Assembly (NCBI GenBank): GCA_029260295.1
Contig: JAJDDN010000008.1
Span: 558,001 to 622,000, forward strand
Origin: Phycisphaerales bacterium
Lineage (GTDB): Bacteria > Planctomycetota > Phycisphaerae > Phycisphaerales > UBA1924
Direction: 5' to 3'
Length of the DNA stretch: 64,000 nucleotides
Position 1 is the first letter of the stretch. Each line of letters opens with the position of its first letter. The notes beneath the pieces are model-generated. The model worked only from the letters and a program-made list of their open reading frames with translations, had not been told where the DNA came from and ran no database searches. This document shows, one piece after another, positions 39,553 through 47,858 of the stretch. The position numbers were made by a program, and so were the translations under genes.

Positions 39553-39754
39553 TGTGTGTCTCCATTAAGATTAGAAAGTCTGTCCATTAGAGAATCTGCC
39601 CCAGCTTTCATCCCCTCGCAACCAAAGTCCGAGATTCATCCACCCCAGCCTTCAAAAACGCCCCTTTCGATTCATCAGCCCATCTTTAACCCCAATTATT
39701 TTTGAAACCAAACCCCTCTTCGCGCGGTATATCTCTCACACAGGAGACCACTTC

Positions 39755-40753
39755 ATGCGCACAGTCCTCGCCATCCTCGCAATCGCCCTCACCATCACAA
39801 CAGCCCACGCCCAAACCGACAATCAACTCATCAACCGCTACGACAAATCCGTAACCGCCCAAAGCTACAAAGCCGCCCTCATCACCGCCCAGAAAATCAT
39901 CGAACGCTACCCAGAATCCGCCACCTGGAACTTCAACCTCGGCTCAATGCACGCACGCAACAACAACACCGACCAAGCCATCGAAGCCCTCCAAAAATCC
40001 GCCGACCTCGGATACACCGGCGTCCGCTCCTTCGAACAATCCGAAGACCTCGATTCACTCCGCCAAGACAAACGCTTCATCAAAACACTCAAGAATGTCC
40101 AGCAAAACGCCGCCAAACGACTCAACGAGTTCACCAAAGAAGCAAACGCCCACAAACCAAAGACACACATCCCGAAAACCATAACCGACTCCCCACCCCT
40201 CATCCTCGCGCTCCATGGCACAGGCATGCGAGGCACCGACATGATCAAAGCACTCAAAGACACCGCCGATGAACTCAACATGATCCTCATCGCCCCAGAC
40301 GCACTCCGCCCAGCCGCCAGCGGCGGCTTCTCATGGACCTACCGCGACGAATCCGAATGGATGGTCAACCACATAATCCAACAAGCAATAGAAAAACACA
40401 ACATCGACCCAACCCAAATCTACCTCGTCGGCTTCTCGCAGGGAGCCAACATCGCACTCATCATGGGACAAACATCCCCAGACCTCTTCGCCGGAGTCAT
40501 CCCAATCTGCGGCCACTACGAACCACAAAACGCATCCGCCGAAGAAAGCACAACACTCCCACCCTTCTACCTCATGACCGGCGTCAGAGACCCCTGGAAA
40601 AAAACCTACGCAAAAGCAAAGCGTGACTTCTCAAAGAACGAATCACCAGTCCAAGTCAAAATGCTCGCAGGCAAAGGCCACGAACTCCCCGCAGGAAAAT
40701 CAGGTACCAAAGAACTCGTCAAAGCAATCAAGTGGTGCAAATCCCAAGACTAA
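39755..40753 (+). CDS. Exported alpha/beta-hydrolase (esterase) with N-terminal TPR-like repeats
   Basis: 332 residues. AGGAGA precedes the ATG, and MRTVLAILAIALTITTAHAQ is a signal peptide. Residues 25-110 form two TPR-like helical pairs (YKAALITAQKIIERYPESAT and TDQAIEALQKSADLGY). From about 145 an alpha/beta-hydrolase follows: LILALHGTGMRGTDMI (oxyanion loop), LVGFSQGANIALIMG with the nucleophile Ser, TGVRDPWKKTYAK with the likely acid Asp, and LAGKGHELP with the His. It resembles carboxylesterase/feruloyl-esterase-type secreted hydrolases. The substrate is unknown. Its stop overlaps the convergent asnB stop by four bases. Confidence 0.85.
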   Translation: MRTVLAILAIALTITTAHAQTDNQLINRYDKSVTAQSYKAALITAQKIIERYPESATWNFNLGSMHARNNNTDQAIEALQKSADLGYTGVRSFEQSEDLDSLRQDKRFIKTLKNVQQNAAKRLNEFTKEANAHKPKTHIPKTITDSPPLILALHGTGMRGTDMIKALKDTADELNMILIAPDALRPAASGGFSWTYRDESEWMVNHIIQQAIEKHNIDPTQIYLVGFSQGANIALIMGQTSPDLFAGVIPICGHYEPQNASAEESTTLPPFYLMTGVRDPWKKTYAKAKRDFSKNESPVQVKMLAGKGHELPAGKSGTKELVKAIKWCKSQD

Positions 40754-42594
40754 GACAGAACGCCCGAATCCTCAGCCGACCCAGCAAACACCTCATCAAC
40801 CACCGCGCTATCACCCCACCAACGCTCACCCCAGATCGCCAAGTTCATCATCGGCCAAGTAAGATTCCAGTTCGACCCCGGATCCCCAACAACCGCATCA
40901 ATCGCCTCACCCCGGAAGATGTGCCGAGCAAACTCTGACCGGTTCAGCACATCAACCCGCCCCCCAATCCAATCCTGGAACGGCAGCGGAAAACTCGCCT
41001 TAGGCCGTTCAACAACCTCACCCGGAAGCCGATCCGCAAACGCCCGGCGCAACGCGATCTTCGTCTGCACCGGACTGCCATTGACAAACTTGTCATCCAT
41101 CTCAAGCGACTGAGCAAAGTCCGAAACCACCCGGTCCGCCAATGGCGTACGCCCCTCCACCGAACACAACATCGAAGCCGTATCAAGCCGCCGCAGCAAG
41201 TTCGGTAGGTTCATCCGCCTATGAAACGCCAGATGCGCCTGCATCGAACCAGAGCACCCAGCGCGGAGTTTATCAAACGACAACTGATACCACACCTTGA
41301 GCAGCGAATCCGAATCCGTCGCCCCCGCCCAATCCTCCTGCATAACCACAGGCTTCAGTTCATCGTTCACCCAAGCATTCGACTGCAGATGAAACAAACC
41401 CGCAGACAAATCCGAACTAGGAATATGATCAACATACGACTGCGCCTGAATCATCGGCAGCTCATACCCACCAAACAACTCATCGGCCCCCTCGCCAGAC
41501 AACGCCACCGCAAACCCACGCCCACGCAAAGCACTGCACACCTCATAGATCGCAACCTCATTGGGCGTTGACAAAGGCACCCCCGTCGCATCAACCATCC
41601 CACGCCACCGGTCCAAAAATCCAGCAGGACCAATCTCCACCTCCGTGTGATTAGTCCCAAGATACGCCGCAACCTTGGCCGCCATCTTAAAGTCGTCGGC
41701 AAACCCATCACTCCGCGCCCCCGCACAAAAAGTATGCAACTCTCCAAGCTGATCCATCGCGATCCGCGCGATGATCGAGCTGTCAATCCCGCCAGAAAGC
41801 AACGAGCACATCGGCACATCCGTACGAAGATGCCGAATGACCGAATCCTCGATCACCGACCGTGTATCAGCAATATCCGAAACGCACCCGATCCCGGCCC
41901 CGCTGCCCCCGCTGTCCCAGCACGAACAACTCTCCAAACATTCATAACGACTCGTCGAATACGACGCCCACTCCCCAGGCTCCAAAGCCGACACACCCTC
42001 AAACATCGTCCGCCGCCCAAACTCAGGCCGGATCGTCGACAAGTACGCGCTCATCGTGAGCAGATCAGGCTGAACATCGAACTTCGGATGCGCCAGCACC
42101 GCACGGATCTCTGAGGCAAACAACATCACCCCAGCCGCGCCGCCAGTCCGCGCCGTATACAAAGGCTTGATCCCCATCGAATCCCGCCCAAGCAAACACC
42201 GCCGCTGCGCTGTATCAACAAACCCAAACGCGTACATCCCCCGAAGCTTGTGCCGTGCCTCTACGCCCCATCGCACGAGCGCATGGAGCACCGTTTCAGA
42301 ATCGCACCGCGACCGAAAAACAACCCCGAGCGATTCGAGTTCCCGCCGAAGATCTTCATCGTTGTACAGTTCGCCGTTGTACACCAATGTGTACCGGCCA
42401 TCCTCGGTGCTCATCGGCTGGTGCCCATGCTCGCTCAAATCCACCACACTCAACCGCGTGTGCCCCAGCGTCCCGCACACCGTCGCCAATACCCCCGCAT
42501 CATCAGGCCCCCGATGCACCAACTGACGGCGCATCGCAAGCACATCTTGCCGATCTACCGGGAGTTCAGATATCACACCAACAATGCCGCACAT
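40750..42594 (-). CDS. asnB: Glutamine-hydrolysing asparagine synthetase
   Basis: 614 residues. ATG 42594 is the right start because it places the catalytic Cys directly after Met (MCGIVGVI), as the N-terminal glutaminase requires; a TTG two codons earlier is in frame. HRGPDDAGV, RLSVVDLSEHGHQPM and YNGELYND follow. The synthetase domain has SLLSGGIDSSIIARI (PP-loop) at about residue 267 and ALSGEGADELFGGY. It makes asparagine from aspartate, glutamine and ATP. The length and order are normal, though related enzymes act on other amide acceptors in surface polysaccharide loci. A TAGATT hexamer lies four bases upstream of the ATG and there is no Shine-Dalgarno. Confidence 0.92.
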   Translation of the reverse strand: MCGIVGVISELPVDRQDVLAMRRQLVHRGPDDAGVLATVCGTLGHTRLSVVDLSEHGHQPMSTEDGRYTLVYNGELYNDEDLRRELESLGVVFRSRCDSETVLHALVRWGVEARHKLRGMYAFGFVDTAQRRCLLGRDSMGIKPLYTARTGGAAGVMLFASEIRAVLAHPKFDVQPDLLTMSAYLSTIRPEFGRRTMFEGVSALEPGEWASYSTSRYECLESCSCWDSGGSGAGIGCVSDIADTRSVIEDSVIRHLRTDVPMCSLLSGGIDSSIIARIAMDQLGELHTFCAGARSDGFADDFKMAAKVAAYLGTNHTEVEIGPAGFLDRWRGMVDATGVPLSTPNEVAIYEVCSALRGRGFAVALSGEGADELFGGYELPMIQAQSYVDHIPSSDLSAGLFHLQSNAWVNDELKPVVMQEDWAGATDSDSLLKVWYQLSFDKLRAGCSGSMQAHLAFHRRMNLPNLLRRLDTASMLCSVEGRTPLADRVVSDFAQSLEMDDKFVNGSPVQTKIALRRAFADRLPGEVVERPKASFPLPFQDWIGGRVDVLNRSEFARHIFRGEAIDAVVGDPGSNWNLTWPMMNLAIWGERWWGDSAVVDEVFAGSAEDSGVLS

Positions 42595-42655
42595 GCCCAA
42601 TCTATCGGCACATTCATCGCCCCACCGTCAATTGCCCGCCCGCAGAGTGTAATTC

Positions 42656-43483
42656 TCAATCGTCCCCGGCCCCATCAAGATCATCAGGCTTGCACACCTT
42701 GCACGCTTTAAGCGAATCTTCGATCTCGTTCCGATCCTTGGCAATCCCAGAACCCCGTACATGCTGGCAATCCTTCGAGTGGTACTTCGAGCCAAACTCG
42801 GTCACATACACCATCGAAGATTCCACCGCCTGTTCGACTTCAACTTCTTCGGCAATCTCCTCAGGAACCTCAACGGCCCCGGCCCCATCGGTACTCACGA
42901 CATCGACCGCCGCCGGCTTAGGAACCGGAAGCCAAACACCCTTCCGGGCATCCCGCGCCCGATCCTGTGCCCAAAGCATCACCGAATCATTGAACCCCGA
43001 TGGATCTCGCGCATGCTTGGAAAAACCGAGCCGGACCATCTCAAGATTCACAAACAACCCATCAGGCATCCGGTACACATACCCCCGCCGATGCCCCCTC
43101 GGGTTGATCCCTCGCCTCGGATCGGTCATCACCGCCAGTTGTTCGCCGTCGAGAAGCGATTTCAGATAACTCCGCGCCTCAGCACTCCCCCTGAGAATGG
43201 CCGCCCCATCGCCTTTGCCGTCTTCGGTGAGTATGTCCGGCGAATCCGCACCGGCAAGCTCATACCGAACCACCGCACCCTGAACAAAGAGCTCAACAGA
43301 ATCCCCATCAATCACCCGGTGCAGCACCGCAGCCACCAGCCGATCCGCATCAGGCTCAATCACCCGAGGCATTGGCCGAGCCGCCGGCTCATCGCCTACT
43401 GCGACAGCCTGAGCAAAAAAAAGAACAGCGCCGAGCATCACCCGCCGCCGCCTCTTCCAAACTGACACCGACAACTCAATCAT
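42656..43483 (-). CDS. Exported thermonuclease-like (SNase) protein
   Basis: 275 residues. A signal-anchor-like start (RRRRVMLGAVLFFAQAVAVG) precedes an SNase fold: VLHRVIDGDSVELFVQG with the metal Asp, VRYELAGADSPDIL, EARSYLKSLLDGEQLAV, HRRGYVYRMPDGLFVNLEM and RLGFSKHAR. The C-terminal part has MVYVTEFGSKYHSKDCQHVR and LKACKVCKPDD, a small Cys/His motif (C, H, C, C) often attached to extracellular nucleases of this family. The usual catalytic Arg-Glu pair is only partly preserved, so activity is uncertain. It starts one base past the upstream gene's stop region (TAATGAATG), which indicates coupled translation. Confidence 0.8.
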   Translation of the reverse strand: MIELSVSVWKRRRRVMLGAVLFFAQAVAVGDEPAARPMPRVIEPDADRLVAAVLHRVIDGDSVELFVQGAVVRYELAGADSPDILTEDGKGDGAAILRGSAEARSYLKSLLDGEQLAVMTDPRRGINPRGHRRGYVYRMPDGLFVNLEMVRLGFSKHARDPSGFNDSVMLWAQDRARDARKGVWLPVPKPAAVDVVSTDGAGAVEVPEEIAEEVEVEQAVESSMVYVTEFGSKYHSKDCQHVRGSGIAKDRNEIEDSLKACKVCKPDDLDGAGDD

Positions 43484-43486
43484 TCA

Positions 43487-43930
43487 TTAGACCCACACAT
43501 TGACAATGAGGTTGGGTTCTTTGAGCTTGCCCGACCAGGTCCCCATCGAACTCGTCACCATCTTGACTTCGTACTCTGGGTGGTCATCGAGCCATTCGTT
43601 GATCTGACGATCAAGGAACTCAAGCGAGTCCCCAGTCAGCCGGCAGTGAAAGCTTTTGACATGAATCGCCCCGGTCCCGGTCGCATTGGGCGAGCGGGTC
43701 CACTGGTCTTCATGCCGTTTGGAGCTGAGCTTCTGCTCGAATGTTGTAATCTTGGACTGCCCCGGCTGAGCGGCGGGAACCGGCTCAGTCGAAAGATCGA
43801 TCGGCAGCGTGTCGTCAAGCCCAAGCTCGTTGGACTCATCATCAGGCGACTGCTCGACTGGCAAACTCTTTTTTTTCTTGACCGGCCCAGAATACCCAGG
43901 CGGCAATGGATCAAACAGTGGTCCCTGCAT
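43487..43930 (-). CDS. Conserved-looking protein of unknown function
   Basis: 147 residues. GAGGAGG lies nine bases before ATG 43930, a strong ribosome site, so the gene is real. The first 90 residues are polar and Pro/Ser-rich, with a KKKK cluster and no fold. The last 60 residues look folded: AIHVKSFHCRLTGDSLEFLD, NEWLDDHPEYEVKMVTSSMG and KLKEPNLIVNVWV. I do not recognise the family. The pattern of a C-terminal strand-helix-strand unit would fit a small ligand- or RNA-binding domain, but this is speculation. It is co-translated with the SNase gene downstream and is the second gene left of the putative origin. Confidence 0.7.
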   Translation of the reverse strand: MQGPLFDPLPPGYSGPVKKKKSLPVEQSPDDESNELGLDDTLPIDLSTEPVPAAQPGQSKITTFEQKLSSKRHEDQWTRSPNATGTGAIHVKSFHCRLTGDSLEFLDRQINEWLDDHPEYEVKMVTSSMGTWSGKLKEPNLIVNVWV

Positions 43931-43975
43931 CACGGAGAACCTCCTCATATTACTATTGTATCAAATATTGCTCCG

Positions 43976-44428
43976 TTATGCGAGCCCTATCTGATCACCG
44001 CGAAAACACCACCGATTCTGTGCGGTTTTTTCCCCAAAGTACCGCACAACCCATGGCTCATCATCAATTTCTTCCCAGCCAATCTGGATCACAAGTTTGC
44101 CCCCCTCAACATCCCCCCGGAACCCGCTGCAAACCCCGGAGGCCTTGCGGATTACATCCCCCCGCCCACCGCCGATATCGCCCTGAAAATCGAGGTAATG
44201 GGCCCGGTGATTGACCAATTGTTCCACGTGGAACAATTGGTCCGGGACCCACAAATCCGGCCGCTCACCGCACCTGAAGGTCAGGAGACGGTGTTCGTCT
44301 GGGCAGCCGGGGATTTCGATCATCCAATCGAAATGGCTTGTGGCGTCGCTGAGTGTGTGCTTGAGGATGACCGCGCGGGTGGGGTCGGGGATGGAATCCT
44401 TGGGTGGGTGTGGTGAATCGTTGGGCAT
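43976..44428 (-). CDS. Unknown conserved protein whose coding sequence contains parS
   Basis: 150 residues from ATG 44428. A longer frame to 44749 overlaps the opposite lipoprotein gene and is not favoured. Recognisable parts are AVILKHTLSDATSHFDWMIE, RLLTFRCGERPDLWV, HRAHYLDFQGDIGGGRGDVI and KLVIQIGWEEIDDE. The order 'H.L......HFDWMIE...LLTFR....HRAHYLD..G.ISGGRG' is one I associate with a small uncharacterised planctomycete/verrucomicrobial family, without a known function. Residues LFHVEQL are encoded by the 30-bp palindrome with the parS core, and base composition flips strand bias inside this gene. No Shine-Dalgarno is visible. Confidence 0.7.
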   Translation of the reverse strand: MPNDSPHPPKDSIPDPTRAVILKHTLSDATSHFDWMIEIPGCPDEHRLLTFRCGERPDLWVPDQLFHVEQLVNHRAHYLDFQGDIGGGRGDVIRKASGVCSGFRGDVEGGKLVIQIGWEEIDDEPWVVRYFGEKTAQNRWCFRGDQIGLA

Positions 44429-44470
44429 TGAGCTATATTCAATACAGACCACTACCTGGAGTCGAGCATG
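44150..44470. other. GC-skew switch point, candidate replication origin region
   Basis: Hand counts of 60-base lines on the + strand: 44101-44160 has 29 C and 11 G; 44161-44220 has 20 C and 15 G; 44221-44280 has 21 C and 16 G; 44281-44340 has 13 C and 20 G; 44341-44400 has 11 C and 28 G. Long C-rich sequence lies to the left for tens of kilobases and G-rich sequence to the right, whichever strand genes use. A C-to-G change is the pattern of an origin, and parS coincides. I found no clear cluster of DnaA boxes and no dnaA gene, so the exact initiation site is not located. Confidence 0.65.
44213..44242. promoter_or_regulatory. parS-type ParB binding site in a perfect 30-bp palindrome
   Basis: GACCAATTGTTCCAC (44213-44227) and GTGGAACAATTGGTC (44228-44242) are exact reverse complements. 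The central 16 bases (44220-44235) read TGTTCCACGTGGAACA, which fits the bacterial parS consensus TGTTnCACGTGnAACA. parS sites bind ParB and cluster near replication origins. This one lies within coding sequence, as many do. No second exact copy was noticed in the window. Confidence 0.85.
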
Positions 44471-45157
44471 TTCACGAGATCGATTTTTACACTGATTACA
44501 GTTTCCGTCGCCATTCTGCTGAGCTCTTGCGGGCCTACGCAGAAAGTGAAGCGGACCTTTGCCCTCAATGATTTGTCTCTCAAGGCACGAGCGGCGGCTC
44601 GGGATGGGGATGACCAGCGGTCGTTGGAGCTTTGGCAGGAGTATGTTGTGCGGCGGCCGCATGCTCATTATGCTCAGTATGAGCTTGGGGTGACCGAATC
44701 TCGGATGGGGATGTACTCTGCGGCGATCGGGCATCTGACGACTGCTCACGATCTTCGGCCTGGGAATGTTGAATACATTGAGACGCTGGGCGATACCTTT
44801 ATTTTGGCTGGACGGGCCGAGAAAATGATGTCGCTGATGCGGGGGACGGTTGCTGAGGGCGGGAAAGTTTCTGGGCAGTTGCGGCTCGGCCGGTATGCCC
44901 AGAGTGTGGGGATGCTCGATGAGGCGAAGCAGGCGATTGGTTTGGCGATGATGTATTCCAATGGGGAATCGGTTGAGCCATATATGGCTATGGCTGATTT
45001 CGCCCGGGCTATTGGGGATTCAGTGCTCGAAGAGGATTCACTGAGAAAGGCGTTGTGGTTCGATACGGGCTCCGATAACCTTGATTCTCGATTCCTCGCC
45101 CTTGGTATTACTCCTGGGCCGTCGCTGGCGATAAACCCCTCTGAGGATCAGGATTAA
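44468..45157 (+). CDS. TPR-repeat lipoprotein
   Basis: 229 residues; GGAGT lies before the ATG. SIFTLITVSVAILLSSC is a lipoprotein signal with an LSSC lipobox. The mature part has TPR-like helical pairs: LSLKARAAARDGDDQRSLEL, AHYAQYELGVTESRMGMYSA and NVEYIETLGDTFILAGRAEK, then further repeats to residue 200. It is probably anchored on a periplasmic membrane face and mediates protein contacts; no specific role can be given. It is the first gene on the G-rich side of the skew switch and points away from it. Confidence 0.8.
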   Translation: MFTRSIFTLITVSVAILLSSCGPTQKVKRTFALNDLSLKARAAARDGDDQRSLELWQEYVVRRPHAHYAQYELGVTESRMGMYSAAIGHLTTAHDLRPGNVEYIETLGDTFILAGRAEKMMSLMRGTVAEGGKVSGQLRLGRYAQSVGMLDEAKQAIGLAMMYSNGESVEPYMAMADFARAIGDSVLEEDSLRKALWFDTGSDNLDSRFLALGITPGPSLAINPSEDQD

Positions 45158-45214
45158 GGGTTTATTGAGATTTATTGCTGAATTGTTTGACGAAATCGGA
45201 ATGAGCCGCTAGTC

Positions 45215-45236
45215 TATATCCGTATATGCGGATATA
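45215..45236 (+). promoter_or_regulatory. Operator-like inverted repeat of the ArsR-methyltransferase gene
   Basis: TATATCCG (45215-45222) and CGGATATA (45229-45236) form a perfect inverted repeat around a six-base spacer, just seven bases before ATG 45243. ArsR-family repressors bind palindromes of this size. Its overlap with AT-rich -10-like sequence and the start suggests autorepression. Confidence 0.6.
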
Positions 45237-45242
45237 TGGCTT

Positions 45243-46229
45243 ATGGCAAAACCAACACACACTCCATCTCAACTAACTGCTGCTGAATCTTTGAGCCAGC
45301 TGAGTGACCCGATCCGGCTCCGGATGATGCGGGTGCTTTGCACGCATGAGCTTTCTGTGGGCGAGTTGATTCGGGTGGTTCAGATTCCTCAGTCTTCGGG
45401 CTCACGGCATTTGAAGCTGCTTGCTGAGGGCGGCTGGGTTGTTCGGCGGTCTGTTGGGCCTGCGACTTTTTACAGGGTGGTGCTTGATGATTTGCCTGCG
45501 ACGATGCGGGGGATTTGGCTTGCGGTTCGCGATGAGCTTGACGGGCTTGCTGATGCGCAGGGGGATGACCAGCGGGTGCGGTCGGTGTTGTCTGAACGGA
45601 TGACTGATTCGGGCGCGTTCTTTGGGGAGCACGCGGGTGAGTGGGACGGGGTTCGGAATGACATGTTTGGGCGGTTCTTTACGGACCGTGCGCTGCTGAG
45701 TTTGATTGATCCGCGGTGGCGGGTGGCGGATCTTGGGTGCGGGACGGGGAACTGCACGGAACTGCTTGCGCCTTGGGTTGAGCGGGTTGTGGCGATTGAT
45801 CGTTCGCCTGAGATGCTTGAGGGGGCACGGGCGAGGCTTGAGAATGCGAGCATCGAGAGCAGCCATATTGACTTTGTTGTCGGGGATTTATCGAAGGTTC
45901 CGTTGGCAGCAGGCAGTGTAGATGCGGCGGTGTGCATGCTTGTGATTCATCATATTGATGAGCCTGTGGAAGCACTCAAGGAGATCCGGCGGGTGCTGAC
46001 ATCTGAGCGTGGGGGCGGGGTTGTGCTGCTTGTTGATATGTGCGAGCATACGAATGATGAGTACCGGCGGGGGATGGGGCATAAGCATTTGGGGTTCTCG
46101 AATCAGGCGGTTATCGGAATGTTGGGGGAGGCCGGTTTTGGATCGATTCGGGTGAATAACTTACGGCCTGATGTGAACTCATCTGGGCCCCCACTCTTTG
46201 CCGCGGTGGCGAGGGTTTTGAACGAATAA
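45243..46229 (+). CDS. ArsR-type regulator fused to a SAM-dependent methyltransferase
   Basis: 328 residues. Residues 10-90 are an ArsR/SmtB winged helix (LSQLSDPIRLRMMRVLCTHE, SVGELIRVVQIPQSSGSRHL, KLLAEGGWVVRRSVG) with no obvious metal-binding Cys pair in the recognition helix. Residues 140-320 are a class I methyltransferase: VADLGCGTGNCTELLAPW (SAM loop), VVAIDRSPEMLEGAR and DAAVCMLVIHHIDEPVEALK. The neighbours ahcY and metF belong to the methionine cycle, and ArsR-like regulators responding to S-adenosylhomocysteine (SahR) control such genes elsewhere. I infer that this protein senses SAM or SAH through the methyltransferase fold. The palindrome upstream supports autoregulation. Confidence 0.88.
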   Translation: MAKPTHTPSQLTAAESLSQLSDPIRLRMMRVLCTHELSVGELIRVVQIPQSSGSRHLKLLAEGGWVVRRSVGPATFYRVVLDDLPATMRGIWLAVRDELDGLADAQGDDQRVRSVLSERMTDSGAFFGEHAGEWDGVRNDMFGRFFTDRALLSLIDPRWRVADLGCGTGNCTELLAPWVERVVAIDRSPEMLEGARARLENASIESSHIDFVVGDLSKVPLAAGSVDAAVCMLVIHHIDEPVEALKEIRRVLTSERGGGVVLLVDMCEHTNDEYRRGMGHKHLGFSNQAVIGMLGEAGFGSIRVNNLRPDVNSSGPPLFAAVARVLNE

Positions 46230-46270
46230 TTGGCGCGGAATTGACGCGAAGAGAGACGACAGACTAAGAA

Positions 46271-46290
46271 ATCGGTGTCTCAACACCGAT
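46271..46290 (+). other. Stem-loop in the ahcY leader
   Basis: ATCGGTGT (46271-46278) and ACACCGAT (46283-46290) form a perfect 8-bp stem with loop CTCA, 26 bases before the ahcY ATG. It has no T tract and does not resemble the SAH riboswitch. It could stabilise the mRNA or bind a regulator. Confidence 0.45.
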
Positions 46291-46316
46291 ACAAGGAATA
46301 ACAAAAGGAATCACCA

Positions 46317-47813
46317 ATGACAGCAACAGCAACGACACCGTCTTTGACAGCAGACACGATTAACGGGCTTGATTTCAAGGTTTTGGACCTTGGTCTTGCG
46401 GAACACGGCCGGAAGGAGCTTCGGCTCGCAGAACATGAGATGCCTGGTTTGATGTCGCTCCGTGCTCAATACGGGGAGAGCAAGCCGCTCAAGGGTTTGA
46501 AGATCATGGGCTCGCTGCATATGACTGTGCAGACGGCGGTGCTTATTGAAACTCTGACCGCGCTTGGCGCCAATGTGCGTTGGTGCTCTTGCAATATTTT
46601 CTCAACGCAGGACTTTGCGGCTGCGGCGGTGGTTGTCGGGCGCACCGAGGACGGCGGGACACCTGAGAATCCTAAGGGCGTTCCTGTGTTTGCTTGGAAG
46701 GGCGAGACACTTGAAGAGTACTGGTGGTGCACCAAGCAGGCGCTCACCTACCCAGACGGATCCGGCCCTGAGCAGATTGTTGATGACGGCGGCGACGCTT
46801 CGTTGTTCATGATCAACGGGATGGATTACGAGAACTCGGGTAGTGTTCCTGTTTGGGACGAACAGAATGATGCTGAGGAATGGAAGCATGTGCTTGCGAC
46901 AATCCGCGGGACAATCGAGGGGAATCCTGGTTGGTTCCAGAAGAACACGCCTTTGATTCGTGGTATCTCTGAAGAGACCACGACTGGCGTGCACCGTTTG
47001 TACCAGCTCGCTGCAGAGGGCAAGCTGCCTTTCCCGGCGATCAATGTGAACGACTCGGTGACCAAGTCGAAGTTTGACAATGTGTACGGCTGCCGGCACT
47101 CGCTTGTTGACGGCCTGAACCGGGCATCTGATGTGATGCTTTCGGGCAAGGTTGCTGTTGTGTGTGGCTACGGCGATGTTGGCAAGGGCTGCTGCCAGTC
47201 GCTTAAGGGTCAGGGATGTCGCGTGATTGTCACCGAGATTGATCCGATCTGTGCTTTGCAGGCGGCGATGGAGGGCTACCAGGTCCTTACACTCGAAGAC
47301 GCTGTTGAGTATGCGGATATCTTTGTGACCACGACTGGGAACAAGGACATCATCACGCTTGAGCACATGAAGCGGATGAAGAACAAGGCGATCGTGGGGA
47401 ACATTGGTCACTTTGACAATGAGATCCAGATGGAGCCTTTGATGAAGGATGCGGATGTTGAGCGGATCAACATCAAGCCACAGTTTGACGAGTTCCTGTT
47501 CAAGTCCAAGGGCACGAGTATCTTGATTCTTGCTGAGGGTCGTTTGCTGAACCTTGGCTGCGCGACTGGTCACCCGAGTTTTGTGATGAGCGCGAGCTTT
47601 ACGAACCAGGTGATCGCTCAGGTTGAGCTTGCTGGGAACCTTGAGAAGTATGACAACTCGGTGCATGTGCTTCCTAAGCATCTTGACGAGCAGGTTGCTC
47701 GTTTGCATCTTGGTCAGCTTGGTGTCAAGCTGACGAAGTTGACTGATGATCAGTCGAAGTATTTGGATATTCCTGTGGACGGGCCTTACAAGCCGCACCA
47801 CTACCGGTACTAA
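46317..47813 (+). CDS. ahcY: S-adenosylhomocysteine hydrolase
   Basis: 498 residues, with AAAAGGA upstream. It is the long form of the enzyme, carrying the extra segment around [20 protein letters not shown] in the catalytic domain that short forms (about 430) lack. [37 protein letters not shown] and [19 protein letters not shown] (NAD site) are diagnostic; [19 protein letters not shown] holds the substrate His, and the end [20 protein letters not shown] with HHYRY is the conserved tail. It splits SAH into adenosine and homocysteine, removing the inhibitor of methyltransferases. It is followed by a terminator and metF. Confidence 0.97.
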   Translation: MTATATTPSLTADTINGLDFKVLDLGLAEHGRKELRLAEHEMPGLMSLRAQYGESKPLKGLKIMGSLHMTVQTAVLIETLTALGANVRWCSCNIFSTQDFAAAAVVVGRTEDGGTPENPKGVPVFAWKGETLEEYWWCTKQALTYPDGSGPEQIVDDGGDASLFMINGMDYENSGSVPVWDEQNDAEEWKHVLATIRGTIEGNPGWFQKNTPLIRGISEETTTGVHRLYQLAAEGKLPFPAINVNDSVTKSKFDNVYGCRHSLVDGLNRASDVMLSGKVAVVCGYGDVGKGCCQSLKGQGCRVIVTEIDPICALQAAMEGYQVLTLEDAVEYADIFVTTTGNKDIITLEHMKRMKNKAIVGNIGHFDNEIQMEPLMKDADVERINIKPQFDEFLFKSKGTSILILAEGRLLNLGCATGHPSFVMSASFTNQVIAQVELAGNLEKYDNSVHVLPKHLDEQVARLHLGQLGVKLTKLTDDQSKYLDIPVDGPYKPHHYRY

Positions 47814-47824
47814 AGTTATTTATG

Positions 47825-47858
47825 ATCGCCGTCTCGAAAGGGGCGGCGATTGTTTTTT
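47825..47858 (+). terminator. Terminator/attenuator between ahcY and metF
   Basis: ATCGCCGTCTC (47825-47835) and GGGGCGGCGAT (47840-47850) pair over 11 bp with two wobbles and a GAAA tetraloop, followed by TGTTTTTT that runs into the metF ATG (47859). It ends ahcY transcripts. Because the right arm contains the only G-rich ribosome-site candidate of metF, it could also control metF. Confidence 0.8.

Noticed and set aside
44429-44749. N-terminal extension of the parS-containing gene to 44749
   Set aside because: It would overlap the start of the divergent TPR lipoprotein, is Arg/Pro-rich like a shadow, and conserved-looking sequence begins only after the Met at 44428.
43931-45242. DnaA-box cluster near the putative origin
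   Set aside because: I looked for TTATnCACA-type boxes and found at most one poor match (TTTTACACT at about 44486), which is not enough to call.
46230-46316. SAH riboswitch upstream of ahcY
   Set aside because: The leader is only 87 bases, with a single 8-bp hairpin and none of the conserved SAH-riboswitch core sequence that I can recognise.
46602-47801. 399-codon open frame on the minus strand opposite ahcY
   Set aside because: Shadow of a strongly conserved gene; the product has no recognisable domain and no start signal.
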